Assembly (NCBI GenBank): GCA_958348245.1
Contig: CATVYJ010000002.1
Location: 186,001 to 250,000, forward strand
Direction of reading: 5' to 3'
Source of the DNA: an uncultured Veillonellaceae bacterium
GTDB lineage: Bacteria > Bacillota > Negativicutes > Veillonellales > Dialisteraceae
DNA length: 64,000 nucleotides
Below, piece after piece: positions 24,825 through 33,657 of this stretch. Both the position numbers and the translations under genes were made by a program. Position 1 is the first letter of the stretch, and every line of letters begins with the position of its first letter. Under the pieces are notes generated by a model, which saw nothing but the letters and a program-made list of their open reading frames with translations, had not been told where the DNA came from and made no database searches.

Positions 24825-24859
24825 ACTTCCCTTCGTTTGAAGGGAAGTAAATTATAACA
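24825..24859 (-). promoter_or_regulatory. Toxin A promoter and ribosome-site-masking leader hairpin
   Basis: TGT-TATAAT (24859-24851) on minus is an extended -10. Directly after it ACTTCCCTTC-AAAC-GAAGGGAAGT (24848-24825) forms a perfect stem whose 3' arm is the Shine-Dalgarno sequence. If RNA starts near 24844 a 6-bp CCCTTC/GAAGGG stem still forms. Confidence 0.65.
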
Positions 24860-24966
24860 CCCGTTCGGGATAAGAGAAACGCCGCCCCGCTGAGCGGATT
24901 TCGGCACCCTCAAAAAATATTTTGAAAATTTTCGATTTCCCTCTTCCCTTTTCCTCCCGCGTCCTG

Positions 24967-24972
24967 TATAAT
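24967..24972 (+). promoter_or_regulatory. -10 of ferritin promoter
   Basis: TATAAT after an AT-rich, T-rich upstream region, 66 bp before the ferritin start. The -35 is poor, and a Fur-type operator could not be recognised. Confidence 0.45.
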
Positions 24973-25038
24973 ACAGACATAGAAAGTTTTCGATTTATCA
25001 ACCCTTCCATATACATTTTCCCAAAGGAGGAACCCATC

Positions 25039-25527
25039 ATGAAACTGAACGACACCATCCTGAAAGCCCTGAACGACCAGGTCGTAAAAGAATTTTACTC
25101 CGCGTACCTCTACCGCTCCATGTCCGCCGACATGAAAGCCGCCGGCTACAAAGGCTACGCTCACTGGCTCATGAAGCAGTACGAAGAAGAAGTGGAACAC
25201 GGCGAAAAAATCATCGCCTACATCGAAGACCGCGACGGCTCCGTAGACTTCGGCCAGATCGACGCCGTCTCCGTCCACTTCGACTGCCCGCTGAAAGTGG
25301 CCGAAGCATCCCTCGCCCATGAACAGTACGTGAGCGAATCCATCCGCACCATTTTCAAAGCGGCCCGCGAAGAAGGCGACATCGAAACCGAAGTCTTCCT
25401 CCAGTGGTTCATCACCGAACAGGTGGAAGAAGAAGCGAACGCCACCGACGTCAAAGCAGGCTTCGAAGCCGCCGGCGAATGCAAAGGCCTCCGCCACATG
25501 TTCGACGCGCAGCTCGGCAAGAGATAA
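25039..25527 (+). CDS. ftnA: Bacterial ferritin (non-haem, FtnA type)
   Basis: The 162-residue iron-storage protein of the ferritin-like four-helix bundle stores iron as a 24-mer shell. Diiron-site type residues are visible in QVVKEFYSAYLYRSMSADM (Glu), KQYEEEVEHGEKIIAYIEDR (Glu-Glu-x-x-His), FKAAREEGDIETEVFLQWF and ITEQVEEEANATD. The start at 25039 (MKLNDTILKALNDQ) is used because AAAGGAGG lies 9 bases before it; the open frame extends further upstream through the promoter. The gene sits between the two Fst-like modules and ends in its own terminator. Confidence 0.92.
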   Translation: MKLNDTILKALNDQVVKEFYSAYLYRSMSADMKAAGYKGYAHWLMKQYEEEVEHGEKIIAYIEDRDGSVDFGQIDAVSVHFDCPLKVAEASLAHEQYVSESIRTIFKAAREEGDIETEVFLQWFITEQVEEEANATDVKAGFEAAGECKGLRHMFDAQLGKR

Positions 25528-25565
25528 TCTCTCTCCATTCCATCATCCATTCCCAAACAGAAAGA

Positions 25566-25587
25566 GCAGCCTCCGGGCTGCTTTTTT
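25566..25587 (+). terminator. Ferritin terminator
   Basis: AGCAGCC-TCC-GGGCTGCT followed by a T-run on the plus strand. Confidence 0.85.
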
Positions 25588-25724
25588 CGTGCGCGCCGCA
25601 CACTCACCGCCGCACGCACCGGGCCGCCCATCACGACCTTATCAACCAGCGCAAAGAAAAAGACGGTCTTCGCCCGCCTCCCGTTTCCGCATATCCATTC
25701 CAAAACGCCCCTTCCCCAAACCTA

Positions 25725-25759
25725 TGCTACAATAAAGGCATCCTCCCATAGAAAGGAGG
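25725..25759 (+). promoter_or_regulatory. Toxin B promoter and ribosome-site-masking leader hairpin
   Basis: Extended -10 TGC-TACAAT at 25725-25733. RNA should start near 25740 and immediately folds CCTCC (25742-25746) with GGAGG (25755-25759), which is the Shine-Dalgarno of toxin B. The same design is seen at toxin A. Confidence 0.65.
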
Positions 25760-25767
25760 TGTTCTCT

Positions 25768-25866
25768 GTGGAGGAGTTTTTCAAATTCCTTTGGAGCCCG
25801 TTGCTTGCTCCCGTTTTAGCCGGTATGATCCTTGCGCTCTTCCAGCGCTGGCTCAACCATCGCTAA
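25768..25866 (+). CDS. Fst-like small membrane toxin B (type I toxin-antitoxin)
   Basis: A 32-residue peptide starts with GTG (VEEFFKFLWSPLLAPV, then LAGMILALFQRWLNHR). It shares with toxin A the length, the FLW segment, the central AP and the C-terminal LFQ/IFQ-x-WLN. It fits the Fst family pattern 'AP-x-x-x-G-x(4)-LF-x-x-WL'. AAAGGAGG lies 8 bases upstream of GTG and is paired in a leader hairpin. The gene runs into a symmetrical terminator (25884-25913) that it shares with a convergent antisense RNA. Toxicity is inferred. Confidence 0.68.
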   Translation: MEEFFKFLWSPLLAPVLAGMILALFQRWLNHR

Positions 25867-25883
25867 GTTAAAATGCAACATTG

Positions 25884-25913
25884 AAAAAGGACGAGTTGCC
25901 GCTCGTCCTTTTT
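25884..25913. terminator. Shared bidirectional terminator of toxin B and antitoxin RNA B
   Basis: A perfect 12-bp stem, AAAAAGGACGAG / CTCGTCCTTTTT, with a 6-base loop. T-tracts on both strands end both convergent RNAs. Confidence 0.88.
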
Positions 25914-25944
25914 CGTTCCCCGTGGGGGCTTCTCAAATTCCTGT
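25884..25944 (-). ncRNA. Putative antisense RNA (antitoxin B) of an Fst-like module
   Basis: A predicted RNA of about 61 bases is read on the minus strand from a strong promoter (25951-25979) into the shared terminator. Its 5' half is complementary to the start region of toxin B: the plus-strand block around 25918-25940 repeats the block 25763-25792, including an identical TCAAATTCCT, and most differences still allow G-U pairing. The pairing covers the GTG start and codons 2-9. This matches RNAII of the par/fst system in size, convergent direction and repeat-based pairing. Expression is not shown. Confidence 0.65.
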
Positions 25945-25950
25945 GCCTTC

Positions 25951-25979
25951 ATTATACACCGCACCGCCCGTCCTGTCCA
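25951..25979 (-). promoter_or_regulatory. Promoter of antitoxin RNA B
   Basis: Minus strand TGGACA (25979-25974), 17-bp spacer, TATAAT (25956-25951). It is stronger by consensus than the toxin promoter, as expected for an antitoxin RNA in excess. Confidence 0.75.
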
Positions 25980-26129
25980 TGATAACGGCCGCGCCGTACA
26001 GGAAGTCCGCACCGGCACGCCTCGCACGTATGCGCCGCCTCGTTCCCCGCATCGGTTCCACGTGGAACATCTCGTGCGGACAGACCGCATACAAAAAAGA
26101 CGGGAAGACTGCCCGCCCTTTTTGATACT

Positions 26130-29100
26130 TCACTGCATGGGCCGCTCCCCGCCGTAGGGTGTGGATTCTTCCGCCGCAAGGAGCGGCGCGCCGGCCTCGT
26201 CCTCCATCTCGAAGACCCCGAGGCCGAAGTAGCGGTCGAAGAAATCGCGCAGCCTGCCGATGACCGTCTGCTTCTTATCCTGCCGGGCCGCGCCCGCTTT
26301 GCCGAAGCGCGACATCTTCGGCAGGATGCCGTCGATGGCCGTGCCGCCCGTGCGGAGCTCCCCGTCGCGGAACGTATTCCGCACGAAGCGCGCCGTCTCC
26401 TCCGGGCGCAGATGCTCCTCCGCCACGAGCACGTCCAGCTCCTTCTTCGCGGACGTGCGCACGAAAGCCTCCCAGTCCCGCGGCACATCGGTGGCCGTAT
26501 TCACCTGCGCGAGGAAACGGTCGATGAGCTCCTTCTTCGAGCGCAGCGACGGGCTCGACCGCACCGCCCGCTGGATCGCCGCGAGAATCGTCTTGTCCCG
26601 GCACTGCTTCTCGTGATACTGCTCCACCAGCATGAGGATGTAGTCGATATTCACCTCCACCTGCCGCACCAGCTCCATCTCGAAGACCACATCATCATTG
26701 ATGTCGTCCCGGTCGGGATGGCGGGCAAACTCCCGCTGCAAATCCAGATAGTACGACTGGTAATCCTGCCGCTCCCCGTCGGAGAGAATTTCCCGCCCGG
26801 CAAACTCGTCGAACGCGGTGAGAATATTCCGCAGGCGCAGATACGCCCCGAACGCCATGATGAAAGCCTTCTTCGCCTTCTCGCTTTCGAGATCCGCCAG
26901 CCCGCCCAGCGGATACTTCTCCAGGAGCTCCGTCACGCACGCCTCGTAGCCCTTATGCTTCTTCCCCTTCTCGTCGGTAAATCCGTAATAATAATCCGCA
27001 AAAGGCCGCATGAGCACCGCCCCGTGGGCCTCCCGGTCGCCGAAGAGCGCGATCGCCGCGTCCGTCTCCTCCGACAGGTCGCGGAAGCACACGATATTCC
27101 CGCAGGCCTTCACCGCGTTCAGGATGCGGTTCGTCCGGGAGAACGCCTGAATCAATCCGTGCTGGCGCAGATTCTTGTCCACCCAGAGCGTATTCAGCGT
27201 CTTCGCGTCGAACCCCGTGAGGAACATATTCACCACGATGAGCAGGTCCACCTCGCGGTTCTTCATGCGGAGCGACACATCCCGGTAATAATTGGGAAAC
27301 TTGTCCGCCGACGTGTCGTACGACGTGCCGAACATTCCGTTGTAGTCCGCGATGGCGCTCTCGAGGAAATCCCGCGCCGGCTGGGACATGCCCTCCGTGC
27401 TGTCCGAATTTTCATCCGCCAGGAACCCCGCCTCCGGGTCGTCGTCATTCGCGCCGTAGCTGTAAATCGTGGCGATGCGCAGCCGCTCCCCTGCGGGACG
27501 CTCCGCCATCTGCCGCTGAAACTCCCGGTAATACCGCTGCGCCGCCTCGATGGATGACACCGCGAAAATGGAATTGAATCCAAAGAGCCGCCGCGCCTCC
27601 TTCTGCTCCTTCGCCCGCGCGTTCTTCGCGGTCTCCTCCACATTCGTGAGCACCCGGTACACGTACGATTTACTCCGCTTCGTCTTCTGCGCGAAATGGT
27701 CCAGAATATACCGCACCACTCCGGAGATGCGCTGCGGAGCGAGGAGCGCCGCCTCCGTGTCGATCGCCTCCACCTCCGCATCCGGCGCGCCCTCCTTCCT
27801 CCGCACCGTATTCACATAGTCGATGTGGAAAGGAAGCACATTCTCGTCGTGAATCGCGTCCACGATGGTATACGCGTGGAGCTGGTCCCCGAAAGCCTGC
27901 GCCGTCGTGCGGAACTTCGGATTCCCGTGGCCCGCGTTCGCCGCGAAAATCGGCGTCCCCGTGAATCCGAAAATATGATACTTCCGGAAATGCTTCGTGA
28001 TGCGCTGATGCATATCCCCGAACTGGCTCCGGTGGCACTCGTCGAAAATCAGCACCACATGCCGGTCGTACACCGGATGCTTCGGATGCTTCTTGATGAA
28101 CTGGTCCAGCTTCTGAATCGTCGTCACGAGGATGCGGTAATCCTGATAGACGCCCCGCTCGTTCCGGTCCTCCAGCTGCCGTGTGAGCACCGCCGTATTC
28201 CGGCTGCCGTTCGCCGCGCCCTTCTCGAAAGAGTCGTACTCCTTCATCGTCTGGTAGTCCAGATCCTTCCGGTCCACCACGAAAATCACCTTGTCCACAT
28301 CGGGCAGCTCCGCCGCGAGCTGCGCCGTCTTGAACGACGTGAGCGTCTTCCCGCTCCCCGTGGTGTGCCAGATATACCCGCCGCCCTCGAGCGTGCCGTA
28401 CTTTTTATAATTCGTCGCCGTCACGATGCGCTGGAGAATGCGCTCCGCCGCCGCGATCTGGTACGGGCGCATCACCATGAGCTTCCGGTCCGCCGTAAAG
28501 ACGCAGTACCGCGCGAGAATGGAGAGCAGCGTGTGCCGCGCGAAAAACGTCTTCCCGAAATCCATCAGGTCCGCGATGCGCCGGTTCCGCGCGTCCGCCC
28601 AGTACGACGTGAAATCAAAGCCCGGCGCCGTCTGCTGCGCCGTCCGCTTCCCCGACTCCATGCGCACCGCGTCCTCCCGGGTGGAGTTCGAATAATACTT
28701 CGTCTCCGTCCCGTTGGAAATCACGAAAAGCTGCACATACTGGTACAGCCCGTCTCCCGCCCAGAAACTGTCCCGCTGATACCGCGCGATCTGGCGGAAC
28801 GCCTCCTCGAGACGCACGCCCCGCCGCTTCAATTCGATCTGCACGATGGGCAGGCCGTTCACCAGCACCGTCACGTCGTAGCGGTTCGCATAATTCCCGC
28901 CAGACTCCCCGTACTGATGGATCACCTGGAGGAAATTGCGGTGCACGTCCCGCCGGTCGAAGAGGTAAATATTCTTCTTGTCCCCGTTATCAAGAACCAG
29001 ATTGTGCATGGGAGCCCGCTGAAACTTCTCCGTCTTCTCCGCGATGCCATCCGTGCGCGGGCACAGATACTCGTCGCACAGGCGGCGCCACTCCCCGTCG

Positions 29101-29321
29101 GAAAAATGCAGCCCGTTCAGCCGCCCGATCTGGACGCGCAGATTCGCCCGGAGCCCCGCCTCGTCGTGAATCTCCGCATACTCATAGCCCTCCTCCGTGA
29201 GCAGCCGGAGAAACGCCGTCTCCAGCGCGGCCTCGCTCTGGTACGCCGCCGCGCCCCGCGCCTCCGCGTCATACGCCGCGAGCACTGTGCTCTCCGGCGT
29301 CTCCATCACCATGCGGTACAT
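26130..29321 (-). CDS. hsdR: Type I restriction enzyme, R subunit (type IC, EcoR124-like)
   Basis: This 1063-residue motor and nuclease subunit has an N-terminal PD-(D/E)xK nuclease with Asp149 (NRYDV), Glu163 and Lys165 (QIELKRRG), at nearly the same positions as in EcoR124. The helicase motor has Walker A TTGSGKT (320-326), motif II DECH (427-430), FGFTGTPIF and VNMFLTGFDAKTLNTLWVDK, followed by QAFSRTNRI. The C-terminal part would bind HsdM. It is the last gene of the hsdM-hsdS-hsdR cluster and starts 3 bases after hsdS. All key motifs are intact, so restriction should be active when HsdS is in frame. Confidence 0.95.
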   Translation of the reverse strand: MYRMVMETPESTVLAAYDAEARGAAAYQSEAALETAFLRLLTEEGYEYAEIHDEAGLRANLRVQIGRLNGLHFSDGEWRRLCDEYLCPRTDGIAEKTEKFQRAPMHNLVLDNGDKKNIYLFDRRDVHRNFLQVIHQYGESGGNYANRYDVTVLVNGLPIVQIELKRRGVRLEEAFRQIARYQRDSFWAGDGLYQYVQLFVISNGTETKYYSNSTREDAVRMESGKRTAQQTAPGFDFTSYWADARNRRIADLMDFGKTFFARHTLLSILARYCVFTADRKLMVMRPYQIAAAERILQRIVTATNYKKYGTLEGGGYIWHTTGSGKTLTSFKTAQLAAELPDVDKVIFVVDRKDLDYQTMKEYDSFEKGAANGSRNTAVLTRQLEDRNERGVYQDYRILVTTIQKLDQFIKKHPKHPVYDRHVVLIFDECHRSQFGDMHQRITKHFRKYHIFGFTGTPIFAANAGHGNPKFRTTAQAFGDQLHAYTIVDAIHDENVLPFHIDYVNTVRRKEGAPDAEVEAIDTEAALLAPQRISGVVRYILDHFAQKTKRSKSYVYRVLTNVEETAKNARAKEQKEARRLFGFNSIFAVSSIEAAQRYYREFQRQMAERPAGERLRIATIYSYGANDDDPEAGFLADENSDSTEGMSQPARDFLESAIADYNGMFGTSYDTSADKFPNYYRDVSLRMKNREVDLLIVVNMFLTGFDAKTLNTLWVDKNLRQHGLIQAFSRTNRILNAVKACGNIVCFRDLSEETDAAIALFGDREAHGAVLMRPFADYYYGFTDEKGKKHKGYEACVTELLEKYPLGGLADLESEKAKKAFIMAFGAYLRLRNILTAFDEFAGREILSDGERQDYQSYYLDLQREFARHPDRDDINDDVVFEMELVRQVEVNIDYILMLVEQYHEKQCRDKTILAAIQRAVRSSPSLRSKKELIDRFLAQVNTATDVPRDWEAFVRTSAKKELDVLVAEEHLRPEETARFVRNTFRDGELRTGGTAIDGILPKMSRFGKAGAARQDKKQTVIGRLRDFFDRYFGLGVFEMEDEAGAPLLAAEESTPYGGERPMQ

Positions 29322-29324
29322 CTC

Positions 29325-30632
<1,308 letters not shown>

Positions 30633-30749
30633 AGTCTCCTCCGCGCCTTCCAGTATCTTTTATCTCATAATCTCATCATTCTATGCGTTTCAGTTGTCCA
30701 GTTTTTCTGGATAACTGCTGTTTTATTGAGTTTAACTGTGCAGGGAGCA
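30633..30749. other. AT-rich gap between hsdM and hsdS
   Basis: The gap is 117 bp of low GC without a gene. It contains a hairpin CAGTTGTCCAG-TTTT-CTGGATAACTG (about 30694-30720) without a T-run on the minus strand. It may hold an internal promoter for hsdS-hsdR or an RNA-processing site. The hsdS start is preceded by GGAG. Confidence 0.4.
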
Positions 30750-32375
30750 TCAGCATGCGCCCTCCGTTTCATCCGCCTCAATGTCCCGGATGATGTCGTC
30801 GATGGCCCGGCGGAGTTCCGCTTCCCGGGCGACGATGGCGGCGATGTCTGCGTTCAGCTGGCGGATGTCTATCTGCTCCCGTGTGTCTTCCTGCTCCACG
30901 TAGGTAGAGACGGAGAGGTTGTAGTCCTCCGCTTCCACGGCGGCGCGGGGAACGAGGCGCACCCGGTGGGGCACTTCTTTCCGGTCGGTGTAGTACGCGG
31001 CGAGGCGGGCGATATTGTCCGGGGCGAGCTTGTTATTGTTCGTCACTTTCACGCATTCGGCGCTCCCGTCGATGAAGAGGACCCGGTCGTCCGGGCGGTT
31101 TTTCCGCAGGACCATGATGCACGTGGCGATGGAGGTGCCGTAGAAAAGGTTGTCCGGGAGCTGGATGACTGCATCGATGAAGTTGCCGTCTACGAGGTAT
31201 TTCCGGATTTTCTTCTCCGCGCCGCCCCGGTACATGATGCCCGGGAAGCAGACGATGGCCGCCGCGCCGTTTGTGGAGAGCCACGCGAGGGCGTGCAGGA
31301 CGAAGGCGAGGTCGGCTTTGGATTTCGGAGCGAGCACGCCCGCCGGCGCGAAGCGCGCGTCGTTGATGAGGGTGGGGTCGCTGTCGCCCGCCCATTTGAT
31401 GGAGTAGGGCGGATTGGATACGATCACGTCGAAGGGCTGGTCGTCCCAGTGCTGCGGGGCGGTGAGGGTGTCGTCGCAGGCGATGCTGAATTTGTCGTAG
31501 CCGATATCGTGGAGGAACATGTTGATGCGGCACAGGTTGTACGTGGTGATGTTGATTTCCTGTCCGTAGAATCCCTGGCGCACGCGGCCTTTGCCGAGGA
31601 GCTTCGCCGCCTGGAGAAGGAGCGAGCCCGAGCCGCACGCCGGGTCGTACACTTTATTCACTTCCGTGCGGCCCGCGGTGGCGAGGCGCATGAGGAGCTC
31701 CGACACTTCCTGCGGGGTGAAAAATTCGCCGCCGCTCTTGCCTGCGTTGGAGGCGTACATGGCCATGAGGTATTCGTAGGCGTCGCCGAAGGCGTCGATG
31801 CTGTGGTCCTCGTAGCGGCCGAGATGCATATCCGCCACGCCCCGGAGGAGCTGCACCAGTTTTTCATTGCGCTTCGGCACGGTCGCGCCGAGCTTGTTGC
31901 TGTTCACGTCGAAGTCGTTGAAGAGGCCGCGGATGGCGCTCTCCCGGGCGGCTTCGTTCGCGGGCGTGTCTTCCGCCTCCTCCGCCGCTTCGGGGGAGAG
32001 GCGCACCGAGCTCTCGATGTGGCGGAAAATGCGTCCGAGGGTCTCGTTCAGATTCGGGTCGTCCGCCGCGCGGCGCACCACGTTCGCAAAGAGCTCCGAC
32101 GGAAGGAGAAAGAAGCCTTTCTCCACGACGATGCCCGCCCGGGCGGTCTCCGCTTCTTCGTCGCTGAGCTTCGCGTAGTCGAAATCGGGGTCCCCCGCTT
32201 CCCGCTCGCCGCGGTTGATGTAGTCCGTGAGATTTTCCGAGATGTACCGGTAGAACATGGCTCCCAGCACATACGATTTGAAATCCCATCCGTCCACGCT
32301 GCCCCGGAGATCGTCCGCGATCGCCCAGATGGCGCGGTGCAGCTCTTCCCTCTGCTGTTCTTTCTTTACGTCCAT
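30750..32375 (-). CDS. hsdM: Type I restriction-modification DNA methyltransferase subunit
   Basis: The 541-residue adenine methyltransferase has the SAM-binding motif DPACGSG (244-250) and the catalytic NPPY (321-324). An N-terminal HsdM helical domain (DGWDFKSYVLGAMFYRYISE) and the GEFFTPQEVSELLMRL motif before the SAM site are typical of this subunit. AGGAGG precedes the start. It is the first gene of hsdM-hsdS-hsdR, and the 117-bp gap to hsdS is AT-rich. A likely extended -10 (TGA-TACAAT) lies about 45-55 bp upstream of the start. Confidence 0.95.
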   Translation of the reverse strand: MDVKKEQQREELHRAIWAIADDLRGSVDGWDFKSYVLGAMFYRYISENLTDYINRGEREAGDPDFDYAKLSDEEAETARAGIVVEKGFFLLPSELFANVVRRAADDPNLNETLGRIFRHIESSVRLSPEAAEEAEDTPANEAARESAIRGLFNDFDVNSNKLGATVPKRNEKLVQLLRGVADMHLGRYEDHSIDAFGDAYEYLMAMYASNAGKSGGEFFTPQEVSELLMRLATAGRTEVNKVYDPACGSGSLLLQAAKLLGKGRVRQGFYGQEINITTYNLCRINMFLHDIGYDKFSIACDDTLTAPQHWDDQPFDVIVSNPPYSIKWAGDSDPTLINDARFAPAGVLAPKSKADLAFVLHALAWLSTNGAAAIVCFPGIMYRGGAEKKIRKYLVDGNFIDAVIQLPDNLFYGTSIATCIMVLRKNRPDDRVLFIDGSAECVKVTNNNKLAPDNIARLAAYYTDRKEVPHRVRLVPRAAVEAEDYNLSVSTYVEQEDTREQIDIRQLNADIAAIVAREAELRRAIDDIIRDIEADETEGAC

Positions 32376-32526
32376 ATGCTTCCTCCTGTGCGGCCCCGCC
32401 GCGGGATTTTTGTTTCTCTTATTTTCTCATTGTATCACGGATAGAACGGGCAAAAAAAGAACCGCCCCTCCGCGCGCGGAAAATTTTCACGGACAGCAAA
32501 TGCCGGGCCGTCTTCCGAAAGCGGGA

Positions 32527-32702
32527 GCGCGCGCCGCATTTGAATCTGCGCATCATGCGCAGAAAGTTTTCCAACGCAGGTAAATCCGCACCGCCTGCAA
32601 ACGAACAAACAAGCACGGGTACAGCTCCCCGCCCGTTGGAATGAAACCCGGCCCCGCAGGCGCAGGATTTGACGGCCCGGAGCGCCCGGGCGGAATGACC
32701 GC
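32527..32702 (-). repeat. Dispersed intergenic repeat, copy A
   Basis: Read on the minus strand, this block closely matches 60902-61110 on the plus strand. Shared pieces are GTCATTCCG, GGGCGCTCCGGGCCGTCAAA, TGCGGGGCCGGG, CATTCCAA, GGGCGGGGAGCTG and GGCGGTGCGGA. Translated, both copies give ALRAVKSCxCGAGxHSNGRG and a GGADxxxxxNFL piece, but no start signal or intact gene is seen. It lies in the gene-free region between hsdM and yebC, whose other parts hold A/T-tract clusters and the inverted repeat at 32742-32789. Confidence 0.75.
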
Positions 32703-32741
32703 GCAGCGCGCTAAAAAATTTCCGCGCCGGAGAAAACATGC

Positions 32742-32789
32742 GCAAAGTATATATTTTCCTCTGAAAATGAACGGGAAATATATATTTGC
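32742..32789. repeat. AT-rich inverted repeat
   Basis: GCAAAGTATATATTTTCC (32742-32759) and GGGAAATATATATTTGC (32773-32789) are near-perfect complements with a 13-base loop. This AT-rich island is surrounded by GC-rich DNA. It could be a protein-binding site or cruciform. No gene begins directly next to it. Confidence 0.6.
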
Positions 32790-32885
32790 GGCAAAAAATA
32801 AAGCGGAAAAATCCATTTGCGCCGATTCTCCCGCGGCGGAGGACGCAAAAAGCCGCGCACCTTTCGGGGAGCGCGGTTTCTGCAT

Positions 32886-32912
32886 GAAAAAACACCGGGC
32901 GTCCGGTGCTTT
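32886..32912 (-). terminator. Terminator of the yebC end of the operon
   Basis: Minus strand GCACCGG-ACG-CCCGGTG stem followed by six T, seven bases after the yebC stop. Confidence 0.85.
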
Positions 32913-32918
32913 TCTTTT

Positions 32919-33656
32919 TTATTCTTCGTCGGTCTCGGGGAGTTCGGCGTTCGTGTAGACTTCCTGCACGTCGTCCATGTCTTCCAGTTCGTCGATGAGG
33001 TGCTGCATGGTCTTGGCGGCGTCGCCTTCGAGGGCGACGGTGGTGTCGGGAACCATGGCGACTTCGGAGGCGGAGACGGCGATGCCTTCTTTGTCGAGAG
33101 CGTCGGAGACGGTCATGAAGTCTTCGGGGGAGGTGGAGATTTCGTAGGTGTCGTCGGTGACGGCTACGTCTTCTGCGCCTGCGTCGAGGGCGATCATCAT
33201 GATGGTGTCTTCGTCGGCCGCGTCTTTATCGACGGTGATGGAGCCTTTTTTCTTGAACATCCAGGAGACGCATCCGGTCGCGCCGAGGCTGCCGCCGTGG
33301 TGGGTGAAGGCGTGGCGGATGTCGGCGGCCATGCGGTTGCGGTTGTCGGTGTTGCATTCGGCGATGATGGCCGCGCCGCCCGGGCCGTAGCCTTCGTAGG
33401 TGACTTCGTCGAAGCCTACGCCGCCGGCTGCGCCCACGCCTTTGGCAATGGCGCGCTGGATGTTTTCTTTCGGCACGTTGTTCTGCTTCGCTTTGGTGAG
33501 GGCGAGTTTCAGGCGCATGTTGCCCACGGGGTCGCCGCCGCCCATGCGGGCCGCGATGGTGATTTCCTTGGAAATCTTGGTGGTGATCTTCGCGCGGATG
33601 GCGTCAGTCTTGCCCTTTTTCCGTTTGATGTTTTCCCATTTTGAATGTCCGGACAT
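32919..33656 (-). CDS. yebC: YebC/PmpR-family protein
   Basis: This 245-residue cytoplasmic protein of the YebC/TACO1 family begins MSGHSKWENIKRKKGKTDAI. Other family blocks are ARMGGGDPVGNMRLKLALTKAK, NVPKENIQRAIAKG and FDEVTYEGYGPGGAAIIAEC. Family members act as transcription regulators or help translation of difficult (proline-rich) stretches. It is the last gene of the long minus-strand operon that starts at ylxM, with a two-base gap to the preceding gene. A terminator follows. Confidence 0.93.
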   Translation of the reverse strand: MSGHSKWENIKRKKGKTDAIRAKITTKISKEITIAARMGGGDPVGNMRLKLALTKAKQNNVPKENIQRAIAKGVGAAGGVGFDEVTYEGYGPGGAAIIAECNTDNRNRMAADIRHAFTHHGGSLGATGCVSWMFKKKGSITVDKDAADEDTIMMIALDAGAEDVAVTDDTYEISTSPEDFMTVSDALDKEGIAVSASEVAMVPDTTVALEGDAAKTMQHLIDELEDMDDVQEVYTNAELPETDEE

Positions 33657-33657
33657 A

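Noticed and set aside
32419..32895. Minus-strand frame of 158 codons in the gap between yebC and hsdM
   Set aside because: It passes through the dispersed repeat, has no ribosome site, and its match in copy B is broken by an indel, so it is treated as repeat, not gene.
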